A DNA stretch of 64,000 nucleotides, from the NCBI RefSeq assembly GCF_001864935.2, contig NZ_CP126267.1, forward strand, positions 3,100,001 through 3,164,000, read 5' to 3'. The translations under genes were made by a program, and so were the position numbers. Of the stretch, positions 1 through 8,787 are shown piece after piece (position 1 is the stretch's first letter; the number at the start of each line of letters is the position of its first letter). Source of the DNA: Curtobacterium sp. MCBA15_012. GTDB taxonomy: Bacteria > Actinomycetota > Actinomycetes > Actinomycetales > Microbacteriaceae. The notes beneath the pieces are model-generated. The model did no database searches and had not been told where the DNA came from. It saw only the letters and a list, made by a program, of their open reading frames with translations.

Positions 1-818
1 ACCTGGCCGCCCCCTCGCGGGCGGCGCTGCGTCGCGAGGTCGAGCTCATCAAGGAGCTCGGGTTCACCGCCGCCCGCAACCACCAGAAGATCGAGGACCC
101 GCGGTTCCTGTTCTGGGCGGACCGGCTCGGGCTGCTCGTCTGGGGCGAGGCACCCGGGGCGTACGCGTTCTCCCCGCTCGCGGTGCAGCGGCTCGTGCGC
201 GAGTGGATGGACGCGGTCGAGCGGGACGCCTCGCACCCGTCGATCGTCACCTGGGTGCCCGCGAACGAGAGCTGGGGCGTGCAGCACATCGCGACCGACC
301 CGGCGCAGCAGGCGTACGCCCGGGCCCTCGCCGACGTCACCCGCGCCCTCGACCCCACCCGCCCGGTGGTGTCGAACGACGGGTGGGAGCACGTCGACTC
401 GGACCTGCTGACGGTGCACGACTACGAGGGCGACGGCACCCGGCTCGCCGCCACCTACGCCGACGACGCCGCGCGGACGGCGCTGCTCGGCGGTCGGGGA
501 CCGGCCGACCGACGGATCCTGGTCGGCGGGGCGGTCGACCGCGGTCAGCCCGTGATGCTGACGGAGTTCGGCGGCGTCGACTTCCAGCCGGACGCACCGC
601 GGGAGGACGGCTGGGGCTACACCTCGGCGGTCGACGGCGACGACTGGGTCGCCCGGATCACCGCGCTGTACGACGGCGTGCGGGCGAGCAGCTTCCTGGC
701 CGGCTCGTGCTGGACGCAGCTGACGGACACCCTGCAGGAGACGAACGGGCTGCTGCGCGCGGACCGGACGCCCAAGGTGCCGATCGAGCGGATCCGGCGG
801 GCGGTCACGGGCGCCTGA
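1..818 (+). CDS. Glycoside hydrolase family 2 protein, C-terminal part (beta-galactosidase/glucuronidase type)
   Basis: The reading frame is open from base 3, so the gene starts upstream of the window; about 271 residues of the TIM-barrel catalytic end are visible. Family 2 enzymes are retaining beta-glycosidases. The text LGFTAARNHQK and LGLLVWGEAPG is typical of the GH2 barrel. The acid/base glutamate is in WVPANES (codon at 267-269) and the nucleophile glutamate in VMLTEFGG (codon at 564-566), so the active site looks intact. Substrate (galactoside, glucuronide or mannoside) cannot be told from this part. It converges on an alpha/beta hydrolase gene, with a shared hairpin between them. Confidence 0.9.
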   Translation, partial: LAAPSRAALRREVELIKELGFTAARNHQKIEDPRFLFWADRLGLLVWGEAPGAYAFSPLAVQRLVREWMDAVERDASHPSIVTWVPANESWGVQHIATDPAQQAYARALADVTRALDPTRPVVSNDGWEHVDSDLLTVHDYEGDGTRLAATYADDAARTALLGGRGPADRRILVGGAVDRGQPVMLTEFGGVDFQPDAPREDGWGYTSAVDGDDWVARITALYDGVRASSFLAGSCWTQLTDTLQETNGLLRADRTPKVPIERIRRAVTGA

Positions 819-856
819 CGCCCCGGCACCGCACGTTCCGGCCGGTCGCCCCGCGA

Positions 857-914
857 CGCACGGCGGGCGGCCCCTCGCAGCGGGTTCCTGCTGCGGTGGA
901 CCGCCCACCGTGCG
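857..914. terminator. Hairpin between convergent genes
   Basis: Imperfect inverted repeat with outer arms CGCACGG/CCGTGCG, then GGGCGG/CCGCCC and CGCAGC/GCTGCG around a short loop. Its place between the ends of the GH2 gene and the opposing hydrolase gene suits a bidirectional terminator. There is no clear T-run. Confidence 0.6.
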
Positions 915-981
915 TGGAGCGGAGCGCACCCCCCGGGCGACGCGCGCCCGCGGGGGCACGGCACCGGGCTGCCGCGCCGGA

Positions 982-1821
982 CTACTGCGCGAGGAAGCGG
1001 AGCACCGCCTCGTTCCACTCGTCGCGGTGCGACGCGAGCACGCCGTGCGGGCCACCCGCGATGAGGTGCGTCTGCGCGTCCGGGATCGCCTCGGCGGTGC
1101 GCTTGCCCGATGCCTCGAAGGGCACGATGCCGTCGGCGTCGCCGTGGATGACGAGCGTCGGGACGTCGACCTTCGTCAGGTCGTCACGGAAGTCCGTGGT
1201 CGCGAACGCCGTGGTGCAGTCGAGCGTGCCCTTCGGCGAGGCGAGCTCGGCGATCGCCAGGTCGTACGCGCGCTGGTCGGCGGACACGAGGGGCTCGCCG
1301 GAGTCCCCCGGCGTGTAGAACATGTCGACGAACTCGTGCAGGAACGCCGGGCGGTCGCCCGTGATGCCGTTCGCGAACCAGTCGGCCAGGTCCTGGTCGA
1401 CCGCCCCGTCCGGGTTGTCGTCCGACTTCCACAGGTACGGCGGCACGGCGCTCGCGAAGACGAGCTTCTTCACCTTCGCCGTCCCGTAGGTCGACACGTA
1501 GCGCGCGAGCTCGCCGCCGCCCATCGAGAAGCCGATCAGGGTGACGTCCGACAGGCCCAGCTCGGTGATGAGCTTGTCGAGGTCGGCCGCGAAGGTGTCG
1601 TAGTCGTACCCGCCCCACGGCTGCGAGGACTGGCCGAAGCCGCGGCGGTCGTAGGCGATGACCCGGTGGCCGGCCTCGACGAGCGCGGGGACCTGGCCCT
1701 CCCACGAGCGGCCGGAGAGCGGCCAGCCGTGGATGAGCACGACGGGGTCGCCGGTGCCGAGGTCGTCGTAGTGCAGGTCGATGTCGTGGCCGTTCTCGGC
1801 GCCGACGGTGATGAAGGGCAT
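982..1821 (-). CDS. Alpha/beta-fold hydrolase, non-heme chloroperoxidase-like
   Basis: A 279-residue serine hydrolase of the cofactor-free haloperoxidase/esterase type. The oxyanion segment is LIHGWPLSG, the nucleophile serine is in GFSMGG, the acid is in VIHGDADGIVP and the histidine in GGPHGVL, giving the full Ser-Asp-His triad. Length fits the family (about 275). Two ATGs stand in tandem at 1824 and 1821; AGGAGG at 1826-1831 is 4 nt from the second and almost touches the first, so 1821 is chosen. No signal peptide, so it is probably cytoplasmic. The natural substrate is unknown; perhydrolase or esterase activity are both possible. Confidence 0.9.
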   Translation of the reverse strand: MPFITVGAENGHDIDLHYDDLGTGDPVVLIHGWPLSGRSWEGQVPALVEAGHRVIAYDRRGFGQSSQPWGGYDYDTFAADLDKLITELGLSDVTLIGFSMGGGELARYVSTYGTAKVKKLVFASAVPPYLWKSDDNPDGAVDQDLADWFANGITGDRPAFLHEFVDMFYTPGDSGEPLVSADQRAYDLAIAELASPKGTLDCTTAFATTDFRDDLTKVDVPTLVIHGDADGIVPFEASGKRTAEAIPDAQTHLIAGGPHGVLASHRDEWNEAVLRFLAQ

Positions 1822-1980
1822 CATGCCTCCTGTCGAGGATTTCCAGGGAACGAGCCCTATGCAACGCCCCGCCGCCGGACGGACCCTGACCGGCCGTGAC
1901 CCCGGTGCGGCGACCGGACAGGGCCGGTCACACCAGTCCGGCCGGACCGGTGCGGGCGGTGGAGGTGGGAGGATCGGTCG

Positions 1981-3216
1981 GTGACCGACCTGGCGGAGCC
2001 GACCCGAGCCTCCCGGCCGGGTCTGCCGACCCGCGTGCGACGCGTGGTGACGAGCGGTCTGGAGGCGCGCCACAGCGGGTGGACCACTCCCCTGGCCGTG
2101 TGGCTGGCCTCCCGTGTGGTCAGCACGGTCCTGCTCCTCGCCGTCTGGGGCACCGCGTCCGCGAACGGCTGGCGGTTCGCGTCGTACCGTCGCGAGGGCA
2201 CGTTCTGGTCGTTCCTCGGCTCGTGGGACGCGTCGTTCTACCGGACCATCGCCGAGCACGGCTACCCGACGACGCTTCCGACGGACGCGGCGGGGCACGT
2301 GCTGCCGAACCCGTGGGCGTTCCTGCCGGTGTTCCCCGCGATCGCGCGCGCGGTGCAGCCCCTCGTGGGCGGGTCGTTCTGGCTGGCCGGGGTGCTCGTC
2401 GCGACGCTCGCCGGGGCGGGCGCGTGCGTGGTGTTGTTCCGGCTCGTCGCCGCGGTGGCGGACGCGCGACGGGCCCGCTGGGCGACGGCCCTGTTCGCGT
2501 TCGGCCCGACCGGGTTCCTGCTGCAGGTCGCCTACGCCGAGAGCACCTTCCTGCTCCTGCTGTTCGGTGCGCTGCTCGCCCTCGTGCGTCGGCGGTACTG
2601 GGTCGTGCTGCCGCTCGGGCTGGTGGCGGCGTTCACGAAGCCGGGGGTGCTCGCCCTCGCGGTGGCGCTCGCGGTGCACCTGGTCGTGCGGTGGCAGGCG
2701 GAACGGCGCGCCCTGCCTGTCCGCGACGTCGTGGCGATCGTCGTCGCAGGCCTGGTGACCGCGACGGCCGGGCTCGCGTGGCCGTTCGTGGCCTCCGCGG
2801 CGACGGGACGGCCGGACGCGTACCTCGAGACCGAGCTGTCGTGGTGGGTCGGGTTCGTCGGGCGGCAGCACTTCGCGCCGCTGACGCCGTGGTTCACGAT
2901 GGCGGGGACGTGGCTCGGGCCGGCCGGGATCGTCCTCGTGGTGGTCGTGCTCGCGGGGGCGGTGTGGTTCTGGACCCGACGGGGCGTCCGTGCGCTCGGG
3001 GTCGAGGTCGTGTCGTTCACGACTGCGTACGCGCTGTACCTCGTCGCGGTGTTCCTGCCGCAGCAGAGCCTGCCGCGGCTCCTGATGCCGACGGCACCGC
3101 TGCTCGCGGCCGATGCGTTCACGGGGACGCGGCGACGGGCGGTGTCGTGGCTCGTGGCGGGGGTGTGCCTGCAGGCGGTCGCGGTCGTGCTGCTGTGGTT
3201 CCTCGGGTACCCCTGA
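1981..3216 (+). CDS. PIG-V-like multi-pass membrane glycosyltransferase
   Basis: A 411-residue integral membrane protein with about 8-10 hydrophobic segments. The first extracytoplasmic loop has the WDASFYRTIAEHGYP motif (Trp-Asp then Tyr), followed by NPWAFLPVFP and later YAEST, the arrangement seen in PIG-V/mannosyltransferase-type GT-C enzymes, which use lipid-linked sugar donors. Donor and acceptor are not known. GTG start with GGGAGGA upstream. The N-terminal 20 residues contain RASRP, encoded by a variant of a repeated DNA word found elsewhere in this window. It is divergent from the hydrolase gene and appears monocistronic. Confidence 0.75.
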   Translation: MTDLAEPTRASRPGLPTRVRRVVTSGLEARHSGWTTPLAVWLASRVVSTVLLLAVWGTASANGWRFASYRREGTFWSFLGSWDASFYRTIAEHGYPTTLPTDAAGHVLPNPWAFLPVFPAIARAVQPLVGGSFWLAGVLVATLAGAGACVVLFRLVAAVADARRARWATALFAFGPTGFLLQVAYAESTFLLLLFGALLALVRRRYWVVLPLGLVAAFTKPGVLALAVALAVHLVVRWQAERRALPVRDVVAIVVAGLVTATAGLAWPFVASAATGRPDAYLETELSWWVGFVGRQHFAPLTPWFTMAGTWLGPAGIVLVVVVLAGAVWFWTRRGVRALGVEVVSFTTAYALYLVAVFLPQQSLPRLLMPTAPLLAADAFTGTRRRAVSWLVAGVCLQAVAVVLLWFLGYP

Positions 3217-3276
3217 GCGCTGCCGGGTCCTGGCGCGCCGTTGCGCGGCCGCGCGCGCGTGGTGTCAGGTGCATCT

Positions 3277-3336
3277 GCACAACAGAAGGCACCTCGCGCC
3301 ACGAGATTGCGTGGCGCGAGGTGCTCCCGGTTGTGC
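3277..3336. repeat. Long palindromic repeat, family B copy 1
   Basis: Inverted repeat with outer arms GCACAAC/GTTGTGC and a perfect inner stem starting GCACCTCGCGCCACG around a short loop. A second, related copy is at 9781-9840 and shares the outer arms and the TCGC-CCACG part of the stem. It lies between the ends of two convergent genes and may also act as a terminator. Confidence 0.75.
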
Positions 3337-3415
3337 GGAGGTCGGCACGGGCGCCGGCCGGCACCGGCGCCGGCCGACCCGACCGGCCGGCCGCCGCCTG
3401 CGCCGTTGGCGACGG

Positions 3416-4456
3416 CTACGCGTCGAACGTGTGGAACCAGGCGGTGCCGCCCGGGTGCTGCACGGTGATCATCTCGTCGAGGTCGCGGTACGGGCCGTCC
3501 TGGTTGTGGCTCGCCGACTTGATGCGCACGGTGCCGTCCGGTTCGGTGAAGACCTCGGACACGATCGTCACGTGGTCGGGCGACCGGTTGGCGTTCCAGT
3601 CGTAGAACACGATGTCGCCGACCTTGACCTTGCTCCGCTCGTCGAGCGACCGCCGGGTGAGGCCGAACGTCGCCGCGTTCGCGGTGAGCCACGGGTCCAT
3701 CGCCGGGCAGTACGTCCACGTGGCCGAGTGCTGCGCGCCACCCGCCCGGTTGTACCAGTCGGAACGCTGCTTCCACCCGCGGGCGATCAGCGTCTGGCTG
3801 ACGTAGTTCGCGCAGTCGCCGCCGATCGGGTTCATGGTGCCGTACTCGGCGAGGTTGTAGTCCTCCCAGTGGGCCATCGCGTACTCGAGCTGCCGGTCGA
3901 CGGCGGTGAGGGCCGCGTAGGTCAGCGAGCTCGTGACGACCGCGGCCGAGGCGTCGGGGACGGCCGCGGCGGTCGGCGTCGGGGTGGCGCTCGCACCGCC
4001 CTGCACCGAGCCGGACTGGCCGTCGTTCGCGGCGCTGCCGTTGCCGTCGGACATCCGGTTCGCCGACGGGACCGGGGCGATCGCCTCGGTGAAGAGCGCG
4101 ACCGGTGCGGCGCCGGCCGTGTACATCGCCTGGTGCGGGGCCGTGAAGGTGACCTTCGTCGCGGTGGCCTCGACGTCGCGCGCGGGGACCCCGCCGACCG
4201 TGACCCCGCGGACCGCTGCCAGGCCGGTCCCGGCGACGGTGACGCGGACGCCCCCGGCGAGCGGGACCTGCGCGGGCTGGATGCCCGAGGCGGTGGCCCG
4301 GGCCCGTCCGCTGCCGGGCGCGGTCGACGCGGCACCGGACGGGCCGTCGGACGACTCCGCGTCGCCCCCGTCCCGCGAGCACGCCGCCACGGCGAGACCG
4401 ACACCGGCGACGCCGACGAGCGACAAGAGGGAACGACGCGTGAACGAGGAAGTCAT
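3416..4456 (-). CDS. Lipoprotein with amidase_6-type domain and TIG-like region
   Basis: 346 residues. A Tat-like N-terminus (TRRSLLSLVG) ends in the lipobox AVAAC, so it is predicted to be exported and lipidated. Residues about 50-115 (PLAGGVRVTVAGTGL, GGVPARDV, VTFTAPH) resemble an IPT/TIG beta-sandwich. After a Ser/Thr/Pro-rich linker, residues about 175-346 look like the putative amidase domain (amidase_6): the cysteine in GGDCANYVSQ and histidine in PDHVTIV are the probable catalytic pair, with VGDIVFYDW between them. A cell-wall or small-peptide amidase role is inferred; no substrate is known. Confidence 0.8.
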   Translation of the reverse strand: MTSSFTRRSLLSLVGVAGVGLAVAACSRDGGDAESSDGPSGAASTAPGSGRARATASGIQPAQVPLAGGVRVTVAGTGLAAVRGVTVGGVPARDVEATATKVTFTAPHQAMYTAGAAPVALFTEAIAPVPSANRMSDGNGSAANDGQSGSVQGGASATPTPTAAAVPDASAAVVTSSLTYAALTAVDRQLEYAMAHWEDYNLAEYGTMNPIGGDCANYVSQTLIARGWKQRSDWYNRAGGAQHSATWTYCPAMDPWLTANAATFGLTRRSLDERSKVKVGDIVFYDWNANRSPDHVTIVSEVFTEPDGTVRIKSASHNQDGPYRDLDEMITVQHPGGTAWFHTFDA

Positions 4457-4531
4457 GACCTGTCCAGGGTAGGCGACGGTGGGGCAGGATCACTGGCAGC
4501 AACCCGCTCACCACCGGAAGGATCAGACACC

Positions 4532-4915
4532 ATGCCCGAGAGCCACGACTTCTTCGTCGCCGCCGACCCCGAGTCCACCCGAGCCCGCGTCCGCGACGCA
4601 CTCGTCCGCGAGGGCTACTCCGTCGCCGACGGCGACCAGGGCACGCTGCTCGCCACCCGGGGGAGCCTCGGCCTGACGCTGCTCATCGGCGGCCTGGCGA
4701 ACGACCGCACGTTCCACACCCGCCTCGACGTGCAGGTGATGGTCACGCCCGAGGGCTCGACCGTCGCCCGGCTCATCCGCGGGTCCGGCAAGTCGGCGCT
4801 CAAGGGCGGTGCGATCGGGATCGCCCGGGGCAACCGCGCCTTCGAGCAAGCGGCGAACGCCATCCACGCGGAGCTGAGCCAGGCGGGCGTGCTGACGAAC
4901 AGCGTCGCGAGCTGA
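4532..4915 (+). CDS. Hypothetical small protein
   Basis: 127 residues, not recognised. It starts at ATG 4532 behind GGAAGGA, which cuts a much longer open frame down to size. The protein is soluble: an N-terminal segment DPESTRARVRDALVREGYSVADG, a beta-rich middle (FHTRLDVQVMVTPEG) and a basic Gly-rich stretch (GKSALKGGAIGIARG) before a helical end. There is no signal peptide or membrane segment. It is divergent from the amidase lipoprotein and followed by a strong terminator. Confidence 0.65.
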   Translation: MPESHDFFVAADPESTRARVRDALVREGYSVADGDQGTLLATRGSLGLTLLIGGLANDRTFHTRLDVQVMVTPEGSTVARLIRGSGKSALKGGAIGIARGNRAFEQAANAIHAELSQAGVLTNSVAS

Positions 4916-4953
4916 CCCACGGGTCCGCTCCCGCCCGGACGGCGGACCCGGCA

Positions 4954-4989
4954 ACGACGAAGGCCACCCCGCGGGGTGGCCTTCGTCGT
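4954..4989. terminator. Perfect 36-bp palindromic terminator
   Basis: A perfect palindrome whose arms begin ACGACGAAGGCCACCCC. It sits between the 127-residue protein gene and the opposing tRNA-Ala and can serve both. Confidence 0.85.
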
Positions 4990-4995
4990 GCTGCT

Positions 4996-5071
4996 TGGTG
5001 GAGCTAAGGGGATTCGAACCCCTGACCTTCTCATTGCGAACGAGACGCGCTACCAACTGCGCCATAGCCCC
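4996..5071 (-). tRNA. tRNA-Ala(CGC)
   Basis: Read on the minus strand it begins GGGGCTATGGCGCAG and ends TAGCTCCACCA, with CCA encoded. The acceptor stem GGGGCTA/TAGCTCC pairs fully. The anticodon loop TTCGCAA gives CGC, reading the alanine codon GCG, a codon heavily used in this GC-rich genome. Confidence 0.95.
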
Positions 5072-5200
5072 AAGTGCTCGACCACACTAGCACCACGGAT
5101 CGCGCGAACCGAAATCCACACCGCCCGTCCGGGCGTGCCGCGGGACGGCCGGCAGGTCGGGACGGCGGGCAGGTCGGGACGGCAGGGAGGTCGGGACGGC

Positions 5201-6304
5201 TCAGACCGCGCGACGGCGGCGCATGATCGCGTCGAGGTCGGCCTGCGGCAGCGCGTCCTCGTCGATCACGCCCATGCCCGCCCACCGGCTCGGGGCGGCC
5301 GGCGGCTCCGGTGCCGTGGCGGCACCGGTCGCGGCAGCGGGGGTCGCGGTCTGTTCCCCGGACGGCGCACGCAGCCCGAGCCGCTCCGCGAGGCGCCCCT
5401 GGTCGTGCGCGGAGAGCGACGCGACGGCCTCCTCGACGTCCGGGCGCATGGGCGACACCCGGGCGAGCGTCGGGTCGGCCTCGGCGGCGCGGATCGCGGC
5501 CGCCTCGGCCTCGGCCGCCGCCTTCGCCTCGGCGACGCGCTCACGGAGCCGCGCGGCGAGCTCGGCCGAGGACTCCGGCGAGGGCGCCGGTGCCGCGGGC
5601 CGCTCGACGTACAGCGGCTTCGGCACACCGGCCGGCGTCCAGCTGCGGTCGCGCGCGGCCTCGGCGGGCTGCTCGGTGGACAGGGGCGGCGCCGGGTCCG
5701 TCCACGTCGACGTCGGACGGGAGGCGCGGCCCACCTTCGCAGCGCCGGCTGCGGCCCGCGCCTTCCGCGCCTGGGCGACCTGGTGCAGCTGCGCGAGGAC
5801 CGCTGCGGACCCGCCCGCGGCGAGCAGCCCGGCGACGCCGAGGAGCCAGAGCCCGGGTGCAGCCACGAACACGACGAGCGCGACGACGACCCCCACGGCG
5901 CCGAACAGCGTCGCGCCGAGCCGGGAGCGGCGCATCCGCCGGGCGGTCAGCGCGGGGACGGACGACACCCGCTCGAGCTGGGGCTGCTGCTCGGCCAGGC
6001 GGCGGGTGATCTCCCGCTGCCGGGCGGCCTCGTGCGCCCGGACGATGGCGGCGCGCTTCGCCTCCTCGGACCGGGCGACGCGCTGCGCCTCGGCGAGGGA
6101 CTTCGCGTTCATCTCGATGCGGACCTCGTCCGGCAGCTCGGCGGTCTGCGCGAGGATGCGGAGGGTCTGCTGCAGTCGGATGGCGTTGCGCTCGGTGGCG
6201 AGGTACTGCCGACGGGCCGCCCACGAGGGCATCAGGTAGACGACCCAGAGCACGGCCGCGATGAGCAGGACGATGCCGCCGCCCCAGGAGCCGATACCTG
6301 CCAT
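5201..6304 (-). CDS. Conserved membrane protein with coiled-coil cytoplasmic region
   Basis: 367 residues, function unknown. An N-terminal membrane segment (about residues 8-26, IVLLIAAVLWVVYLM) is followed by a charged helical region (residues 30-120, rich in Arg/Glu/Ala), two further hydrophobic segments (about 128-170), and a long Ala/Pro/Glu-rich tail with a possible coiled coil (RLRERVAEAKAAAEAEAAAIRAAE). Proteins of this layout are found beside GNAT and galU genes in Microbacteriaceae as far as I recall. The linker carries GRASRP, encoded by the repeated GGGAGGCGCG word described in the findings. Confidence 0.75.
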   Translation of the reverse strand: MAGIGSWGGGIVLLIAAVLWVVYLMPSWAARRQYLATERNAIRLQQTLRILAQTAELPDEVRIEMNAKSLAEAQRVARSEEAKRAAIVRAHEAARQREITRRLAEQQPQLERVSSVPALTARRMRRSRLGATLFGAVGVVVALVVFVAAPGLWLLGVAGLLAAGGSAAVLAQLHQVAQARKARAAAGAAKVGRASRPTSTWTDPAPPLSTEQPAEAARDRSWTPAGVPKPLYVERPAAPAPSPESSAELAARLRERVAEAKAAAEAEAAAIRAAEADPTLARVSPMRPDVEEAVASLSAHDQGRLAERLGLRAPSGEQTATPAAATGAATAPEPPAAPSRWAGMGVIDEDALPQADLDAIMRRRRAV

Positions 6305-6444
6305 GGGGACACGGTAGGGGTGCGGGTTCCCCCGTCGGGTGATTGCCGGTCGCGTGTTGCGCGAGTCGCGACCGAACCGGCGGTGGTGGGGCGCGCCTCC
6401 CGGCCGTCACCGGCACGTCGGGACGGGTCGCGCCCTGCGGAGCG

Positions 6445-7107
6445 TCAGCCGATGCGGGGTCGCGTGTCCAGCGGCACGGCCGCCTCGTCGCGTGCGGCGA
6501 GCGGCACGCTGCCGGCCCCGGCCGGGACGCGTCCGGCGACCCAGCGGTCGAGGACGCCCTCGCGGACCTCCTCGGCGACGAGGGCGAAGCAGAAGTGGTC
6601 GCGCCAGTCGCCGTTGATGTGGATGTAGCGCCGACGGAGGCCCTCGTAGCGGAAGCCGAGCTTCTCGACGACCCGCAGGCTCGGCGCGTTCTCCGGACGG
6701 ATGCAGATCTCGATCCGGTGGATCCCGACGACCCGGAAGCAGTGGTCGACCGCGAGCGCGACCGCGATCGGGGTGACGTTGTGGCCCGCGGCGCCCTCGA
6801 CGACCCAGTAGCCGATCGAGGCACTGGCGAGCGAGCCGTAGCTGATGCCGGAGACGTTGAGCTGCCCGACGAAGCGACCGTCGAGCTCCATCGCGAACGG
6901 CAGCCCGAGGCCGGCGCGGGCGTTGGCCTGCAGCGCGCGGATGCTGCCGCGGACGTCGGTCGCGACGTGGCCGGAGGGGTTCGTGGCCTCCCACGTGCGG
7001 AGCCACGAGCGGTTCGACGCGAGCGCGACGTCGAGGTCGCGGGTGTCACGGAGGCGGAGGGGCCGGATGGTGACCCGCCCGTGGGACAGGGTCGGGATCG
7101 TCGTCAT
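6445..7107 (-). CDS. GNAT family N-acetyltransferase (RimJ/RimL type)
   Basis: 220 residues. The start RVTIRPLRLRDTRDLD is typical of RimJ/RimL-like GNAT proteins; SIGYWVVEGAAGHNVTPIAVALAVDHCF forms the acetyl-CoA-binding core and IHRIEICIRPENAPSLRVVEKLGFRYEG the conserved C-terminal beta-alpha part. These acetylate N-terminal or small-molecule amines; the substrate here is unknown. ATG 7107 has GGAGGAA just upstream. It follows galU in the same direction, but a hairpin lies between them. Confidence 0.88.
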   Translation of the reverse strand: MTTIPTLSHGRVTIRPLRLRDTRDLDVALASNRSWLRTWEATNPSGHVATDVRGSIRALQANARAGLGLPFAMELDGRFVGQLNVSGISYGSLASASIGYWVVEGAAGHNVTPIAVALAVDHCFRVVGIHRIEICIRPENAPSLRVVEKLGFRYEGLRRRYIHINGDWRDHFCFALVAEEVREGVLDRWVAGRVPAGAGSVPLAARDEAAVPLDTRPRIG

Positions 7108-7151
7108 CGCTGTGGTTCCTCCGGTGCCCGGTGGTCGGCCGGGCGGATGCA

Positions 7152-7184
7152 CGAACGGGCCCGGGGAGTCCCCGGACCCGTTCG
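7152..7184. terminator. Terminator hairpin after galU
   Basis: Arms CGAACGGG/CCCGTTCG continue into CCGGGGA/TCCCCGG with one bulge and a tight loop, directly after the galU stop codon and before the GNAT gene. Confidence 0.8.
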
Positions 7185-7196
7185 CGACGGGGTCGG

Positions 7197-8087
7197 CTAT
7201 TCGCCCGCGTTGAACTCCTTGAGCCACGCCTTGAGGTCGGGGCCGAGGTCATCGCGGTCCGAGGCGAGCTGCACGATCGCCTTGATGTAGTCGAGTTTGT
7301 CACCGGTGTCGTACCGACGTCCACGGAAGACGACGCCGTACACGCCACCCGTCCATTCCTCGGCGCCCGCCATCTTCATGAGCGCGTCGGTGAGCTGGAT
7401 CTCGCCGCCCTTGCCCGGCTCCTGCTTCTCGAGGACGTCGAAGACCTCGGGGCGGATGACGTAGCGGCCGATGATGGCCAGGTTCGAGGGCGCCTCGCCC
7501 TGCGGCGGCTTCTCGACGAGGCCGGTGATCTTCACGACGTCGTCGGTGTCGGTCTCCTCGACCGTGGCGATGCCGTACATGTGGGTCTGTGCCGCGGGGA
7601 CCTCGAGGAGCGCGACGACCGTGGCGTTCTTCTGGCCCTGGACCTCGATCATGCGCTGGAGCAGCGGGTCACGCGCGTCGATGATGTCGTCACCGAGGAG
7701 CACGGCGAACGGCTCGCGGCCGACGTGCATCTTCGCGCGGAGCACCGCGTGGCCGAGGCCCAGCGGGTCGCCCTGGCGGACGTAGTGCATGTCGGCGAGG
7801 TCGGTCGACTGGTTGACCTTCTGGAGCTTCTCGTGGTCGCCCTTCTTCTTGAGGGTCTCCTCGAGCTCGGCGACGTGGTCGAAGTGGTTCTCGAGCGCGT
7901 TCTTGTTGCGGCCGGTGATCATGAGGACGTCGGTGAGACCGGCACCGACGGCCTCCTCGACCACGTACTGGATCGCCGGCTTGTCGACGACCGGCAGCAT
8001 CTCCTTCGGCATCGCCTTGGTGGCGGGGAGGAAGCGCGTGCCCAGCCCAGCGGCCGGGATCACCGCCTTGGAAATCTGGAAGCCCAT
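7197..8087 (-). CDS. galU: UTP--glucose-1-phosphate uridylyltransferase
   Basis: 296 residues. It makes UDP-glucose from UTP and glucose-1-phosphate for polysaccharide and cell-envelope synthesis. The nucleotide-binding motif AAGLGTRFLPATKAMPKEM, DKPAIQYVVEEAV, the uridine-binding GLGHAVLRAK and GDDII, and the LVEKPP segment are all present. An upstream TTG/ATG-initiated form from 8123 is possible, but family members start MxFQIxKAV, which favours ATG 8087. It is divergent from the formyl-THF ligase gene. Confidence 0.95.
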   Translation of the reverse strand: MGFQISKAVIPAAGLGTRFLPATKAMPKEMLPVVDKPAIQYVVEEAVGAGLTDVLMITGRNKNALENHFDHVAELEETLKKKGDHEKLQKVNQSTDLADMHYVRQGDPLGLGHAVLRAKMHVGREPFAVLLGDDIIDARDPLLQRMIEVQGQKNATVVALLEVPAAQTHMYGIATVEETDTDDVVKITGLVEKPPQGEAPSNLAIIGRYVIRPEVFDVLEKQEPGKGGEIQLTDALMKMAGAEEWTGGVYGVVFRGRRYDTGDKLDYIKAIVQLASDRDDLGPDLKAWLKEFNAGE

Positions 8088-8201
8088 GTCCAGGAACCTA
8101 TCGGACCGGCCCTGATCAGGCATGTCGTCTCATCGGAGGACACGGGATCCCCCGGAGCACGGCGGGAAGCCGCAACCGGAGCGCTCGCTAGACTCACCGC
8201 C

Positions 8202-8786
8202 ATGACCGCCGACCTCGGGAACGAGAAGCGTGCCCTGCGAGCCGAGCTCCGGCAGCGCCGGCGCACCCGGACCACGACGGAGCGCGACGCGGAGCGCGCG
8301 GCCCTGACGACGACGCTGCAGCGCTTCGTCGAGGAACGCCAGGTCCGTTCGATCGCCCTCTACCTGTCGGCGCCCGACGAGCCCGACGTCCGACCCTTCC
8401 TGACCTGGGCGCACGAGCAGGGCGTCCGGGTCCTGCTGCCGGTCACCCGCGAGGACGGCCTGCTCGACTGGGCGGTCGGCGACGGCGTGACCGAACGCGA
8501 GGGCCTGCACGGCATGCCCGAGGTGGTCGGCGAGGTGCTGTCCCCGCTCGCGCTCGGCGACGTGGACGCGATCCTCGCACCGGCCGCGGCGGTCGGCCAC
8601 GACGGCTGCCGGATGGGCTGGGGCCGGGGCTACTACGACAAGACGCTCGGGTCCATGGCGAACCGGCCGCCCGTCTATGCTGTGATCTTCGACGCGGAGT
8701 ACCTCGACGAGGTCCCGCGCGAGGCCCACGACGAACCCGTCGACGGCATCATCACGCCGTCGCGCATCATCACCTTCCGGAGCTAG
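8202..8786 (+). CDS. 5-formyltetrahydrofolate cyclo-ligase
   Basis: 194 residues. It converts 5-formyl-THF to 5,10-methenyl-THF with ATP in one-carbon metabolism. The basic N-terminus KRALRAELRQRRR and the C-terminal ATP/phosphate-binding motif MGWGRGYYDKTL are characteristic, as is the ILAPAAAVGHDGCR segment before it. ATG 8202 is used. One base separates its TAG from the GTG of the FmdB gene, so the two are probably cotranscribed, together with mscL. Confidence 0.93.
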   Translation: MTADLGNEKRALRAELRQRRRTRTTTERDAERAALTTTLQRFVEERQVRSIALYLSAPDEPDVRPFLTWAHEQGVRVLLPVTREDGLLDWAVGDGVTEREGLHGMPEVVGEVLSPLALGDVDAILAPAAAVGHDGCRMGWGRGYYDKTLGSMANRPPVYAVIFDAEYLDEVPREAHDEPVDGIITPSRIITFRS

Positions 8787-8787
8787 G

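Noticed and set aside
203..1318. Long plus-strand frame over the GH2 end and the hydrolase
   Set aside because: Arg/Gly-rich shadow of two well-supported genes in other frames.
2532..4601. 689-codon minus-strand frame across two genes
   Set aside because: It is antisense to the PIG-V-like gene and out of frame with the amidase lipoprotein; composition is typical of GC-rich shadow frames.
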